A DNA stretch of 64,000 nt from Petunia secreta (lineage: Eukaryota > Streptophyta > Magnoliopsida > Solanales > Solanaceae), in the NCBI GenBank assembly GCA_029990175.1, contig JARKIP010000021.1:19659501-19723500 (forward strand). The letters are read 5' to 3'. A model generated the notes under the pieces. That model made no database searches. It saw only the letters and a program-made list of their open reading frames with translations, and was not told where the DNA came from. Shown here one piece after another: positions 11,535 through 24,330 of the stretch. The translations under genes were made by a program, and so were the position numbers. The first letter of the stretch is position 1, and each line of letters begins with the position of its first letter.

Positions 11535-14500
11535 TCATACGGGAAGACAGCAAGTAAGGTAGGTCAGGAACTTCTTCTTTTTCCTCTGCACAAAGGACAT
11601 GTTCAAAATAATTAGAGGCATAGTTGCAATTTGCTTAACAACAATGTCTATGGCAGCTGGGTTGGTACATTGGCATGTGTAGGGAATTCTGTTGAGATGT
11701 GTTTACCATATAACATAATTTTTCTGTGATTATTGAATATGTGTTTAACGTAATTGATTTTCAAAGTTTAGGATGTCTTACCGTGGCAGCTTGCTCTCGC
11801 TCCCTGCAAAGAAGCTCCTGCTCAAAATCATAGCTACGATGAGTTAAATCACTTTTGTGCTGCTTCCTGTTGGCGCGTGCTTGGGAGAACACCACAGAAT
11901 AATTGGTCTCACTCACAGTCTTTTGATCCCACTCTCCAAATTGAGGTACAGACAACCAACCAGTTTTCTACAGATTTAGAAAACAATCTGGTCAGTTATT
12001 TAGAGCTAGCAAATATTTTCCTTACACAAGTTCATAGTTGTTCATATGGGTGATTAATATGGAATGCGTAACTAATACAACTTCCCGTGCATGATTAAAA
12101 GTGTGAACACAATGAAACACATCACTTATTAGCTAAATAATCAATTTGAGGGAGAGATTGCTTAAAACCTATTTAAAAAGAAGACGGAGAGATTGCTGTA
12201 AAGGGAAAAAATTCACATATTATTTTAGACTTCCAGGTGCAGTAATGAATAATGATCACTTGTAAATTCTGGCTGGTGGTACTGTCAAACCAAATTTTCA
12301 TTCTTCAATGGCTATACGTGTTCTATAGGAATTCTACAACGTGCTTCAACATTTCTACCTCATTATGTCAGGATGCAAAATTTTAATGGAACTTTTAAAT
12401 CTTGTAATTTCCTGTACAGTATTATGTATTTCTTTCGTTCTTTCTTGGGGGACAATAACCTTTTATCAATGGGCATTGACTACTAAAATCTCAGATCAAT
12501 CTATAAAGGCGTAGAAAGGGTGATGGTTGCTGAGTAAAGAGTAGTTTGATCTGATGGAGTTCACTCCCCCTTCTCAACTAATTACCCATAGGAACACCTA
12601 ACTTCCTTCGAAGTCTTTTTCTTTACCTATTCATTTTTAGAGGCCAATAAAATTTCCTTTGTCAATGCACTTTCATTAGTGCAAGTGCGATGTAGGAAAG
12701 GAAATGAAACTTTGATTACTAACAGACGAATACTGGAATAGTCTGATCTTAGTATGGCTCAATTTCCATTTTCAACTCATGGAACTCGTACCTTGTATTC
12801 TTTTGCTTGCATTTTACTTCCCTACTATACATCCATGCCAATAACATATGGCCCAAAAGACAAACATATCAAATACAAATAAAAGTTGCTATATGTGGAA
12901 ATCACTGTGGAACTGCAAAAATCGGAAAGGAAGTAAATGACTGTTTTCATGAAGTGATAGTAGGTACGGCTCTAAGCTCATATCAGATGAAGAGAATGAG
13001 CTACTACCTTCAATCTTTAATACTTATCAATTAGCCTAGCTGACTATGTAACAACACTGCTAAAATTATTCACCTCCAATTTAATCAGTTTTTGATTGGT
13101 TAAAGATTCCTATTCAAACTAGAATGCATGTATTGTGATATCATGGTAATCAATCAATTGATTTACTATATACTCCATCGCAAACTTGCTAGGATCAGCT
13201 TACATGAATCTTCGGTATGCATTCTGCTTAATTTTGGTCCATTTCAATAATTAAATCTTTAAACAAATATTAGTGATTGATTGTTACCTTACTCAAAAAA
13301 AAAAAAAAAAAAAAAAAAGTAACTAAAACTAGACATGTATAAATCTCACGTATATCTGTTCGCAGACATACAAGTTTCCGAACAACACAAAAGGACTCTT
13401 GACCAATACTAGACCTAACGTAAATATAAGTGTCCATTACCTAAATGGTCACTCAATTATTGGAAATAAACCAAGAAATAAACCAATAAAGTCACTCTTC
13501 TTTGTAATGTTACTAAATGGTCACTCAGCTTTGGATAATTGACTCAAATGGTCATTCTCACCTGAAAAGTTGCTATCTCCGATAATACATGCTGACGTGG
13601 AATTTTTTTATTTAAAATTTAAAATATAAAGAAATTTAAATCCCTACTGTCCCCACCCATTTAACATAATTATTTGACCCATACCCGCCCAAATAACTTA
13701 ATCGGTCAACTATTAAAAAAGCCAGTGCAACTTTAATCCTAAGATACTATACAATGTTTCCCTCCTCCTCTTCTTTTTAGGGTTCTATAGGGAGAACCAA
13801 AATTTTATTTTCAATCGGTTTCTTCCCCAATAAAACTAATGCAATTAAATTAAAATTTTCATAAAATAGCATAAGTTCATAACACAATACATGAGAATGG
13901 TACTGGATATGACTAAAGCAACGATTACTTATCTTTTACTCATCATGAATGGTACTGACGTGAACTAAATATTTGGTGTAAGTAGCATGCATTAATAACT
14001 GGTGATAATAATTTTCTGATTTACCAATTGATGACTGATAGCTTAATAAATTACTTTATTTTCTTCTTTTAGTTTGTAGGAGTAACTTACTAACAATTAT
14101 AATTTACTAACAGTTTACTAACTTACTAACATTTTTTAGGAGTTAGTTTTTAGGAATAACTTACTAACAGTTTAGTAACCTACAAACAGTTTTTATGAGT
14201 AACATACTTTATTTTCTTCTTCTAGTTTCTAGGAGTAACAAACTAAAAGATAGTATGACACTTTTATATAAGGTGTCGTCTTTTGTTAAAACTATTAATA
14301 TTGTTAACATACTTTTCTGCGTTCTATATATCGTTAGAAGACTCAAGAATCTTGAACGGAAAGTTGAAGTTTTCTCATGTATTATGTTATGAGTTTATGG
14401 TATTTTATGAGAATTTTAGTTTAATTGCAATTGTTTTTTGGGGAAGAAATCGATTGAAAGTAGAATTTTGGTTTTCCCTAAGGGAAACATTGTATAGTAT

Positions 14501-17500
14501 CTTAGGATTAAAGTTGCACTGGCTTTTTTAATAGTTGACCGATTAAGTTATTTGGGTCGGTTATGGATCAAATAATTATGTTAAATGGGTGGGGACAGCA
14601 GGATTTAAATTTCTTTATATTTTAAATTTTAAATAAAAAAATTCCATGTCAGCATGTATTATCGGAGATAGCAACTTTTCAGGTGAGAATGACCATTTGA
14701 GTTAATTATCCAAAGCTGAGTGACCATTTAGAAACATTACAAAGAAGTGTGACTTTCTTGGTTTATTTCCAATAGTTGAGTGACCATTTAGGTTATGGAC
14801 TCGTAAATATAATAAGGACAACTAAGCTTTAATGCTAACTAGTTTGTAGCGCCTCTGTTGCTTTATTTGTGTTCTTTCTTAGATAGCTTTGTAATGGTAC
14901 AAGGTATTGTAGCTTTTTTAGATAACTTCTCGTCGAGTAATTTTACGTTTACCTCATCTCCTTTTATCACTTTCAATGATCATATTCTCGTACCAACATA
15001 TAAATGCATTGGGAGGCCTCTGCAAGAGCTAGAGGCAAGCCCACATCATATATGTCCTGGTGCATATTGAAGTTTGTATATGACATGATCAATGAATTTC
15101 TCTCATTTTTTCGTGTATTAGTGTTAGTTACTCCATTGAGGCCAATAATCATGCATTTGTCTCTAGTGTCGAGTGCATTAAAATGAAGATGTGTCTGTAT
15201 ATGTGAATGCATTTTGATGAGCTCAGAAATAATGTTTTTCTTACCATGGGTGAACCATCCCGATGCTTTCCAAGCTCGTGCTCATTTCCGAGGCTGCGGT
15301 GTTTATGCTGCTTCTTTCTGGCTTGAGCTTGATCATCCGCTGTCTTTTGATCCCATGCTCCAAATTGAGGCACCGGCATAGGAGTTTTTTTCTAAAATTT
15401 AGAGGAAGAAAAACTATCAGCGGCACAATGACATTATGAGTTGCTCACTCTCTCCAAGACTTGAGTAGAAACGTTTATCTGAGTTTTGAATCTTATAATA
15501 TATCATAAGTTACCATAGATGATTTTGATATTGATAAGTCTTATTACATGCAAATTAGGGAGTGGTTAATCATTTACCATACCAAAGACAGGCTTCTACT
15601 GTATAACTTGTTAAAAACATATTTATTTTCTCTATCAGCTTAATCATTTTGAGAGGTGGTCACATGATTTAACTCTACGTTAGAACAGATAGGTCCTTGA
15701 TTTAAGTCTCGCCCAAAAAAAAAAAAAAAAAGTTCCACAGGTTTGAAATAAAATAAAATACATCCTCTCTAATAACTTAGACTTTTAGGTGAGGTGATCA
15801 CACAATTAAATATAACTACAGAGAAATTCGAATCGAGTCTCATATGAAAAAAGTACTTCTTACCCTGGGTGAAACCTCTTGGTGCTTCCCATGCTCTTGT
15901 TCATTTCCCAAGCTGCGGCGTGCTACATCTTGTTTATGCTGCTTCTTGTTGGCACGAACTTGTGGGGATACTTTCACATAATCAGGACTACCCTCATTCT
16001 TTTCATCCAACTCCTCAAATTGAGGAACAGATTTTGGACGAGTCTACAAATGTATCGAACATATTAGTGAAACAATAACACTATAAGTTATACAGTTTCT
16101 AGAAGACATTGGAAATGTTATCTAAGTATTGCATAATTTAGCATATCATGAGGACAACTTACACAAGGAGAAAAGATAAATGATATTGATATAATTTAAA
16201 ATAAGGTCATGAAAGTGAGTCACAGATTGAGCAACACGTGACTTGATGAAATTAGAAGTACAAAGTGAAACCAATGCTTCAAATGATATTTGTTAAAAGA
16301 GTAAATTTGCATATAAGTAACTTGGGTTTTTAGGTGAGAAGGACTCTCAAGTCTTTATATAGATATTAGAGACTCAAGTTTTAAAATATATGTGAGAGGG
16401 ACACTTTTAAGATTAGTACTCATGACTTATATTTTAAAAGTCTTTCAAATTTTTTTATTTATACAAAGCCCCACCTCTCATCTCCCATTCCCTCAGCCCC
16501 CACCACCTATCGGCCCCACCCCCATCAACCTCCACCCCCATCAACCCCCTATCCACCACCCCACCACCATTCTCCACCACCCTCCACCACTCACCGCCAC
16601 CTCCTACCACCCTCCACCACCCACCGCCACCTCCTACCACCCACCACCACCTTCTATCCCCATATCTTGGAAGTCTCATAATGCATTAAAAATGAGAATT
16701 TTTCTCGGTTTAAAAAAGAAGTATCTCTTACCATGGGAGAAGCCTGTTGCTGCTTGGCAAGAATCTCTTGCTCGTTTCCCCAGCTGTGGCCATGTTTATG
16801 CTGCTTGCTGGCACGAGCTTTAGGGGGCAGCGCGGGATTATCAGGATTATCGCGTGCTCCATATTGGGGCACTGGCATCTGACTATTTTTCTGCAAAAAT
16901 TCAGAATAGATATGAAAGGTTATCTGCGCATTGAATAGTTGAAATACATTGTATACTAGAATAACTTGCATAAGGATAAAAAATGAATGATATGGATAAA
17001 ATTCGAAGTATGGTCATGAATGATGATAACAATGGGATTTGGATCATTGTTTTATCTGTTTTATTAGTTAAATATAATTCCTGTATATAATGGTCAATAT
17101 TGAGTTAGAGTTGATACAATTCCTGTATGCATTCTGCACCTTTTTCTGTATATGTATACATAGTTCGGGCTGAATGCAATGAGTAAGTTGAACTCGTTGA
17201 ACCTGCCTTAGATTTATCTCTCTATATAGAATGGTCTTTAGTGAAGTTAGTCTCGAGAGTCTCATGATGCATTAAAATGATGTTAGAAGAAAAATATTTC
17301 TTACTCGGTGTGAAACTTCTTGGTGTTTGCCAAGAATCTCTTGCTCATTTCCCAGGCTGTTGTGTGATAGATTATTTTTATTCTGCTTCTTGTGTGCACG
17401 AGCTTGGGAGAATACCATGGAATAATTCAGATCGTCCCCCGTCTTTTGATCCCAAGCTCCAAACTGAGGCACAGCTGGTGATCCATTTTTCTATGTAGAA

Positions 17501-18867
17501 AAAAAAATTGTTTGATCAATGAAACGACGACAGTACGAGTTACCTGATATATCTGACATACAATGCTACATAAACGTTGAATAAATTAATCATGTTATAA
17601 ACGATAATGACTTGTCCAAGGAGAAAGTTCATGAATAAAGTGTAGGAGAGACCTCACGAATGCTGATAATTTGAAAAGAATGTTGTAATCATGAGAATCA
17701 TAATTTATCTTTAGAAATTTGACGAAGAAAAGACGTAACAATAGCCAACAAAGATGGTAGTTACTAGATAACTGCACCTTCCCTTCTCTTTAAAGTACTC
17801 CCTCCGTTCCAAAATGATTGTCACAGTTCGGATTTCGAGAGTCAAACGAGTTTAGCTTTGACCGTAATTCAAAATATTTAAAAGACATATAAATATTTTG
17901 AATTATTAATTATTGTGACTTATAGTACTTTTTATGTAGTTTCTAAATATATAAACATCGTTACAAAAAACTTAAAGATTATATGTTTAAATTCACGGTC
18001 AAAATGAACTCGTTTGACTCTCGAAATCCGAACTGTGACAATCATTTTGGAACAGAGGGAGTACTAGTATAAGTTAACAATGAGACGTTCACATAAGAAG
18101 TGGGTTAACTAGCTAATTTAAGCAAAAAGCTATATCACTCAAGCTTATAGAGAGCTCTAGGATTTTTAACCGATGGGTTCGGACTTCTGAGGATCACCAT
18201 ATATGTACTAGTATTTCATTGTGACAATGGGTGTAGGCATAGTAAAATACATATATTTGAAAAAGTTTGTAGTTATAAATATATAATTCAGAGTCGAAAT
18301 TGTTTGATAGTGGCATGTGCTGTATAACACCTATATATAATTAATGCTTCAAAAAATATTCAAGAGAAGTGCTATCTCTCTAATATGGATCTTAAATCCA
18401 TGCTAAGAACCAATGGAAAATAATTTTCAACATTAGTGATGATATAGAACGGTAATCTTATTAATCTCAACATGTGTTTTTTCAAATTGTAGTTTTCCTT
18501 GGAAATCATTATTGTTGAAGGCTAGAAACAAAAAACGCAAAACGAGAAACAAAATCATAAAAGCAAAATCAAGTGAAAAAGCATGAATAAAATCTCCAAC
18601 TAACAAAGACACAATGATTACTCTATCTTCATGATTAATTTCGTCTAAAACAATTTAATTGATCTACTTTCTTCCCATTCTACATTTAAAAACTCAAACC
18701 ATCTGCAATAGAAAAAGAAAAGGAGAAACAAAAATTTGACAAATACCTAAGAAAAAAATACAATCTTTCCAGATAACCCAAAAAAAAAAAAAAAAGATTA
18801 GAAAAGAGGCATTCTTTTCCCTGACATCTTTATTTTTTCAAAAACATACCTCTCTTCGTTTTGCCAT
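11535..18867 (-). CDS. Multi-repeat RIN4/NOI-like protein, 7 exons
   Basis: Exons in transcript order: 18867-18850 (MAKRRE), 17490-17305, 16890-16732, 16043-15864, 15391-15245, 11967-11782, 11585-11535. They total 927 nt, 308 aa; every exon is a multiple of three and every intron is phase 0. The five internal exons each encode one 49-62 aa module starting near a NOI-type motif: AVPQFGAWD (13-20), PVPQYGARD (75), SVPQFEELD (127), PVPQFGAWD (188), SVPQFGEWD (237). The modules continue with FSQARA-like and SLGNEQE-like segments. The motif matches the AvrRpt2 cleavage/NOI consensus [L/V]PxFGxW known from RIN4, a plasma-membrane immune regulator. The last exon encodes a polybasic stretch and LTYLTCCLPV, placing a likely palmitoylated Cys pair near the C terminus, as in RIN4-family proteins. 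Modules 2 and 3 have lost the consensus. Function is inferred from the family. Introns hold a long-inverted-repeat element, a Stowaway MITE and a CACC-rich tract. Confidence 0.85.
13430..14801. mobile_element. Long-terminal-inverted-repeat element, Mutator-like, non-coding
   Basis: The left arm (13430 to about 13890) and right arm (about 14380-14801) are reverse complements of each other for roughly 400-450 bp, with few mismatches by eye. The element is flanked by a perfect 11-bp direct repeat CGTAAATATAA (13419-13429 and 14802-14812). Long TIRs and a 9-11 bp duplication point to a Mutator-like non-autonomous element. The middle holds short tandem copies of ACTTACTAACA-like sequence (about 14080-14240). 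It lies in the 3.3 kb intron between exons 5 and 6 of the NOI-repeat gene, and its transcript could fold into a long hairpin. Confidence 0.85.
16470..16660. repeat. CCACC-rich low-complexity tract
   Basis: Nearly 190 bp consist of C and CA runs such as CCACCACCCACCGCCACCTC on the plus strand. The transcribed strand product of the NOI-repeat gene is therefore GGTGG-rich in this intron (between exons 3 and 4). Such runs can form G-quadruplexes in RNA. A plus-strand reading frame through it is a composition artefact. Confidence 0.8.
17798..18061. mobile_element. Stowaway MITE
   Basis: Typical Stowaway ends CTCCCTCCGTTCC and GGAACAGAGGGAG flank inverted arms sharing ATGATTGTCACAGTTCGGAT, with TA at both ends (17796-17797, 18062-18063). 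The element is 264 bp and lies in the first intron of the NOI-repeat gene. Confidence 0.93.
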
Positions 18868-19677
18868 ATTGGAGAAGAAAGGTGATAGGAAAAACAAGAG
18901 AGAAAAGGTTGGAAAAGATTTTGGAAGAAGTTATTGTGTCTTGTCTCATGTATATATAAGCCTCTAATATTTATGGAGTTTTAATTAACTTGTTACATAT
19001 GCTAACTATTCATCTACATCCATTGCCTTAAATAAACTATAAACTAGAGGTAAAAATTAAATGGTGGTTATTAGTTAGACAAAAGGGTAGTGAAGTTGCT
19101 TAGATTTAGTACTACTATTACTAAAGGAAGTTATTTCTCTTGTGTGGATGCCAAGTGATGAAAAGTAAAATAGGGTAAAATTGTATTGTTTTTAAACTTT
19201 CCTTTATTTTCCCTAGATCTTTGGTGAGGAAAATTTCCTTAAAAAGTAGCCTTCATAGAGAAGCTTTTAAGTCAAGTCATTCCCTTAAATACTCGCAATC
19301 GACACAAAGGAACTGATTTATTTTCTTCTTTTTTCTTTTTCAAATTTCAACAAATTAATTATGTTCTTTTACAATATCCATCTCAATCCTTTTTTACTTA
19401 TTTATTGAAAACATTTTAGCATATGATCGTCGAAGTGTGCGTCTAAAATACCTTGGTTAAATATTAGCAACGAAAAACGTATATTCAGTATATTTGACAG
19501 GTTGTTGTTAATTGTTACTTAAATATATGATGATTTGAAAATATACCGGCTATAACAACTACAATAACTAGTGCAACATAATAAATACAAGAATATTAAT
19601 TTTAAAAAAATGCAAGAACATTTATTTCCATAATCTTGTCGATTATTTACTTCTAATAATTCAGTGGAAAAAAGAAT
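18868..19677 (-). promoter_or_regulatory. Promoter region of the NOI-repeat gene
   Basis: A TATATATA box at 18951-18958 stands about 85 bp upstream of the start codon, a normal distance for a plant core promoter with a short leader. Nothing else was recognised between it and the retroelement at 19678, so the nested Gypsy insertions cap the promoter at about 0.8 kb. Confidence 0.6.
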
Positions 19678-20238
19678 TGTATTAGGTAAAAACCCACCAC
19701 CTCGGTGTAAGGGCTTAAATCAAGAGACAATCAAGTCTCACCGAGGACAGCTTCCCAAGGGAATAGTTTTCACTTCTGCCTCGGGAAGAATCTAGCCAAG
19801 TACAAGATTAGGACTCGGAGAAATTGAAGAATGAGCGATATGGCGACCCCTCGAGGGATTGAATCACCTCAGCGAAACGACCATCTCTAATTATAATCAT
19901 CGACCGTTGCCCAAGCATTTAAGAAGAAGATCATGGGCTAACCACAATCAAATGCAGAGTAATGACCATAAAAGCATAGTTATTGTGGCTGTAACATCAT
20001 CCTCCTAGACAAAATTATAAATAGGAATCGTTTGTAAGCAAGAAAGACATTCACAATACAATGCTCAATTTATATCCTTAAGCTTTGTCTCGTTTTACTT
20101 CTCGCCTCATTAATTCTTTTAGGCACTTGTCTCGTTCAAATCCGATCTTAGTTCGAATACAGCTTTGATACAAATAAATTATTAATCAACCCCAAAACAA
20201 ATTCGATTTATTGTCCTATCTCAATTTAGGCCAATACA
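19678..20238 (+). repeat. 5' LTR of the Tat-like element
   Basis: It pairs with the copy at 41426-41975. A TATAAATAG box lies at 20016-20024. The primer site TGGCGCCGCATGTGGGGA follows at 20242-20259, three bases after the LTR. Confidence 0.9.
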
Positions 20239-20260
20239 AATTGGCGCCGCATGTGGGGAA

Positions 20261-20889
20261 TTGGTAATAACGCTTGTTCCAAGGTCGAACCTTTCCAGAT
20301 CTCAGCAAGATGTCAATTTCCTCAATGTCACAAAAATTTGCAAACGTCATAACTGGCGGCATGGAAGTAAACGGTGTCAATCTCTCCCCAGTAAGCAAGT
20401 CTGCGAAGTTCTCAACCAGTACGGAAAGAAGATCCCACATGTTGAAGGAGGTGACAATGAAATCACTTTTGACGAGAGGGATTGCTACGAAGTGATGATC
20501 CCTCATCACGAGGCTCTGGTTATCACCTTAAGGATCAACGACTCAGACATAAAACGAGTCCTAATAGACCCTGGGAGTTCTGTGAATATCATCAACCACA
20601 GAGCCATCGAACAAATATGGTTAAAGGACCTCATCGTCCCGAAAACAACCACTTTAGCAGGGTTCAACAACTCCGTAGAAAGGACCTTAGGGGAAACTAC
20701 CCATGTAACCACCGCCGAGGGGTTGATAAGAAAACAACTTTTCAAATAATGAGTGAGGACATGGCCTACAACGTCATCCTTGGAAGGCCTTGGATTCATG
20801 AAATGGAGGTCGTACCGTCGACCCTTCATCAGGTGATTAAGTTTTCTACCAAACGTGGGGGATTCGTGCAATCCGAAGTGACCAACTAA
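20261..20889 (+). pseudogene. Retroviral-type aspartic protease remnant (Tat-like element)
   Basis: Two overlapping frames encode a protease-like domain with VLIDPGSSVNIINHRAIEQI, the active-site region of Gypsy proteases, followed in the other frame by YNVILGRPWIHEMEVVPST, the conserved downstream region. The frameshift near 20745 and the lack of gag upstream show that it is dead. Confidence 0.75.
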
Positions 20890-20945
20890 CGGCTCGAAAA
20901 TGCTACTCAGTCACCGTAAAAAGTAAGAGCGCCCCGAGCCGGCAC

Positions 20946-22727
20946 TTGAAATCACAACCAAGCGGTTCGGAGCCCCACAAAAAAGAGAGCTCGATCCAAG
21001 AAGTAGTTTCTCCGAAGGAGGAAGAGCGGATCCCAATCTTCATTAAAGAACCTCAGAAGCAAAAGGCCAAAGACTCAATGGTGGAAGAATTAGAATCTTA
21101 TGCCTTGTCAGAAGAATTTCCAGACAGGAAAATTTGTGGGCTCGGAGCTAGATACTGAGTCTAAAAAAGCTTTCATTGAACTATTAAAAGCCAACGACGA
21201 TTGCTTTGCTTGGTCCCACGTAGACATGGTGGGGATCGATCCCGAAATCATGACACACAATTTGAATGTAAATCCCAACCACTGCCCGGTGAAGAAAAAG
21301 AAAAGACCTCATGCTGGGGTAAAGAAGAAGGCGATCCAAGAAGAGACCAAAAAACTACTCGACAATGGGTTCATAAGAGAAGTCAAGTACCCAGATTGGC
21401 TAGCTAATGTGGTAGTGGTACCCAAGAAAAACGACAAGTGGAGAATGTGTGTCGACTAAACCGACCTGAATAAAGCTTGCCCCAAGACTCTTACCCTTTA
21501 TCCCAAATAAATGTGTTAATAGACTCCACGGCTTGACACAAGCTCTTAACTTTTTTAGATATGTATTCAGGGTACAACCAGATCCTGATGGACCCCAGTA
21601 ATGAAGAAAAAACTTCTTTTATCACAGATGAAGGAACTTACTTCTACAAGGTGATACCCTTTGGTCTCAAAAATTCCGGAGTAACTTATCAAAGGTTGGT
21701 ATGCTAGATGTTTAAGGATTACACCGGAAAAATGATGGAAGTATATATTGATGATATATTGGTAAAATCTGTCCGATTGGAGGATCACTTGAAACAACTA
21801 AAGGAAGCTTTTACAATTTTGAGACAATATTGCATGAAGCTTAACCCCGAAAAGTGTGTTTTTGAGGTTAGCTCAGGCAAATTCCTAGGATTTAGTGTCT
21901 CGGAGAGAGGCATCGAGGCAAATCCCGACAAGATCAAAGCCATACAAGAAATCCCCGAGGAATTGTCGAGTCCGAAGGAGGTTCAACGCTTAACTGGTCG
22001 ATTAGCCGCCATGAGTCGATTTATTTCGAGGTCGTCCGAGCCGTGCCACAAGTTCTTTTCCAATTTGAAAAAGAACACTTCCTTTGAATGGACTCCTCAA
22101 TATAGGGAGGCTCTGAGAGAGTTGAAATATTATTTGGCCAGTGCCCCGTTGTTGGCCAAACCAAAAGATGGCGAAACGTTGTTAGTATAATTGGCTGTCT
22201 CCGAGGTGTCGGTTAGCATAGTTGTGGTTTGAGAGGAAGAAGGAAAGCAACAACCAATATACTATGTTAGCAAAGCTCTCCTCGATGTTGAAATAAGGTA
22301 TCCCCATTTAGAAAAATTAGCGCTTGCATTAGTCATTGCTGCTCGAAAATTGTGCCCTTATTTCCAATACAACCCAATAGCCGTAGTAACAACTTTCCCC
22401 TTAAGAAGTATATTGCATAAGCTAGAATTATCGGAGAGGTTATCTAGGTGGGCAATCGAACTAAGTAAGTATGACATCATATACCAACCTCGCAGAACCA
22501 TAAAATCTCAAGTGTTAGCTGATTTCGTAGCTGATTTTAGTGCTAAGCTACTTCCCAATGGCCAATTTTTTTATAGGCCCAGGGGAATATAAATACGTGA
22601 TGAAAGAATTGTATGAAGGAACGTGTGGCAATCACTCTAGAGCCAAAGCCCTCGTGCGAAAACTACTCCGAACTGGCTACTATTGGCCCGATGATGAATA
22701 TAAATTATTCATGTATTTTTATATATA
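20946..22727 (+). pseudogene. Reverse transcriptase, RNase H and integrase N-terminus remnant (Tat-like element)
   Basis: RT begins near 21150 (DDCFAWSHVDMVGID), runs to WRMCVD, is stopped at 21457, and resumes in scattered frames. The catalytic box VYIDDILVKS is at about 21730. RNase H follows (about 22190-22550; ADFVADFS near the end). The next segment, ELYEGTCGNHSRAKAL and TGYYWP, is the HHCC finger of integrase, cut at 22691 by the Athila-like insertion and continued at 37076. Several stops and frameshifts are visible, including 21457 and 22188. The second RNase H expected between RNase H and integrase is absent. Confidence 0.85.
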
Positions 22728-24011
22728 GATTTAAATATTTTTAATATTATAATAAATAAATATATTATATTTTATTATATTTTCTAACAAGTTTTGCGGT
22801 GAAAGTTCAATTGAGGAATGAAGACTACAAGCACAAACAGAAGAAAAAAGAACAAAAAACACTGATGCATAAAGGAAAGAAGAAATCATATTAATTCATA
22901 TTGCGAATTGAAGTCACGACACCAATTCATGTCGCGACGGTAACTGTTGAAATCAGAACACCAACTCATGTTCTGACTTGAATTCGCAACACCAATTCAT
23001 GTCGCAACACCAACTCATGTTCTGACTTGATGTCGCAACACCAAAGATTCTTCTATAAATAGGAGACAAAGTTGTAGAGAGAAAACAACTTTTCATTAGC
23101 CAAAAACCAAGAATTCTCTTGTTTTTGTTTTCTCTCTTTTGTAGTAGAAATATTTCCAAAGTCTTCTAAATTTTGTTTTAGCTTTTATCACTCCATAATG
23201 GAATACTTTTCTTCTGTTGGGATAGTTGATGAAACTTGGTATATTTATAATATCTACCTCAGTATTAGTACATGCTTGGCCTGAAACTTTATATCTGCAT
23301 TTTCACACTGTACTAGAGTGATAGTTCTGTTACTCTTCATTTTCACATCTATCTATTTTTAGGTTATTGTATATTAATTTTGTAATTCTCACGGAGCAAA
23401 ATTAATATATGATGACTGAAGAATAAAATAGTAGAGTGAGAATGGAACCTATAGTAACCTGTCATTCCAAGTCAGTAATCTTGTTTCCCTCAGTTTTAAT
23501 TCTCACGGAGGAATTGTTGTAAGCAAGATTGTTGGTTTTAGTGAAAATATTCTCACGAAGTTTTTTCTATCTTTTAGCACAATTTAGGCAAGGATATTAT
23601 TTCGGTTTAACCGTCACAAAGTCATAAATCAATTAATATACATAACCTCACGGAGTGTATTTAATTATTATTTCTGAGTGAGCAAAATAAAATTGTATTA
23701 GCAATAAGCAATTTTTCTTTAGAGAAATACACGTCGAAACTGAGATTGTATTATAAATATTACCAAGTGAATTCAACAACTCCCAACTCTTTTTAAATTT
23801 GAAATCTTTCGAGAGTTCTTTGTTTTAGTTAAATTTAATTAAAAGTTTTCAAAAAAAACTCACCTTTCATCAATTTGATTCTCTCAAATAGTAGTGGAAA
23901 TATTACAAGTCTGTAGGATAGATCCACCCAATCTTTGTGGGACGATATCTTAAACTATATTATAATTTGACTTAGCACGAGCATTAATTCCTATATACTT
24001 TGGCCTCGTCA
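22692..24011 (+). repeat. 5' LTR of the Athila-like element (1.32 kb)
   Basis: It starts TGATGAATAT and ends CTCGTCA. A TATAAATAGG box lies near 23054. A run of ACCAACTCATGTTCTGACTT-type repeats (about 22910-23040) precedes it, with fewer units than in the 3' LTR. Confidence 0.9.
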
Positions 24012-24017
24012 AAATTT

Positions 24018-24035
24018 TGGCGCCGTTGCCGGGGA
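24018..24035 (+). other. Primer binding site of the Athila-like element
   Basis: TGGCGCCGTTGCCGGGGA is complementary to the 3' end of plant tRNA-Asp, and starts seven bases after the 5' LTR. Confidence 0.8.
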
Positions 24036-24330
24036 TTGGCGCAGATCTACTTCAGGCTAAATATTTTATTACTAATTTTAGAACTTACTATTATTATAAT
24101 TATTATTTTTTTTTCTCGTTCATTTTATTATATATTTTAATATTAGCTTTGTTTAGTTTCCAATTATTTATATCATCGTTTTAATTTTTTTTTTTTTTGT
24201 GTTTCTATTTTTTTATTACTACTTCTACTATTATATTTAATACTAATATTTTACATATTACTTTTGATTTTTTTTAAGTGTTACTATTATTACTATTTTT
24301 TTTATTTTACTAAAGAATCTCAAATAGTGT

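Noticed and set aside
11430..11615. 61-codon plus-strand frame after PYD2
   Set aside because: It is antisense to the last exon of the NOI-repeat gene and has no family match.
16392..16823. 143-codon plus-strand frame with a long proline-histidine run
   Set aside because: It reads the CCACC tract and runs antisense into exon 3 of the NOI-repeat gene, so it is a composition artefact.
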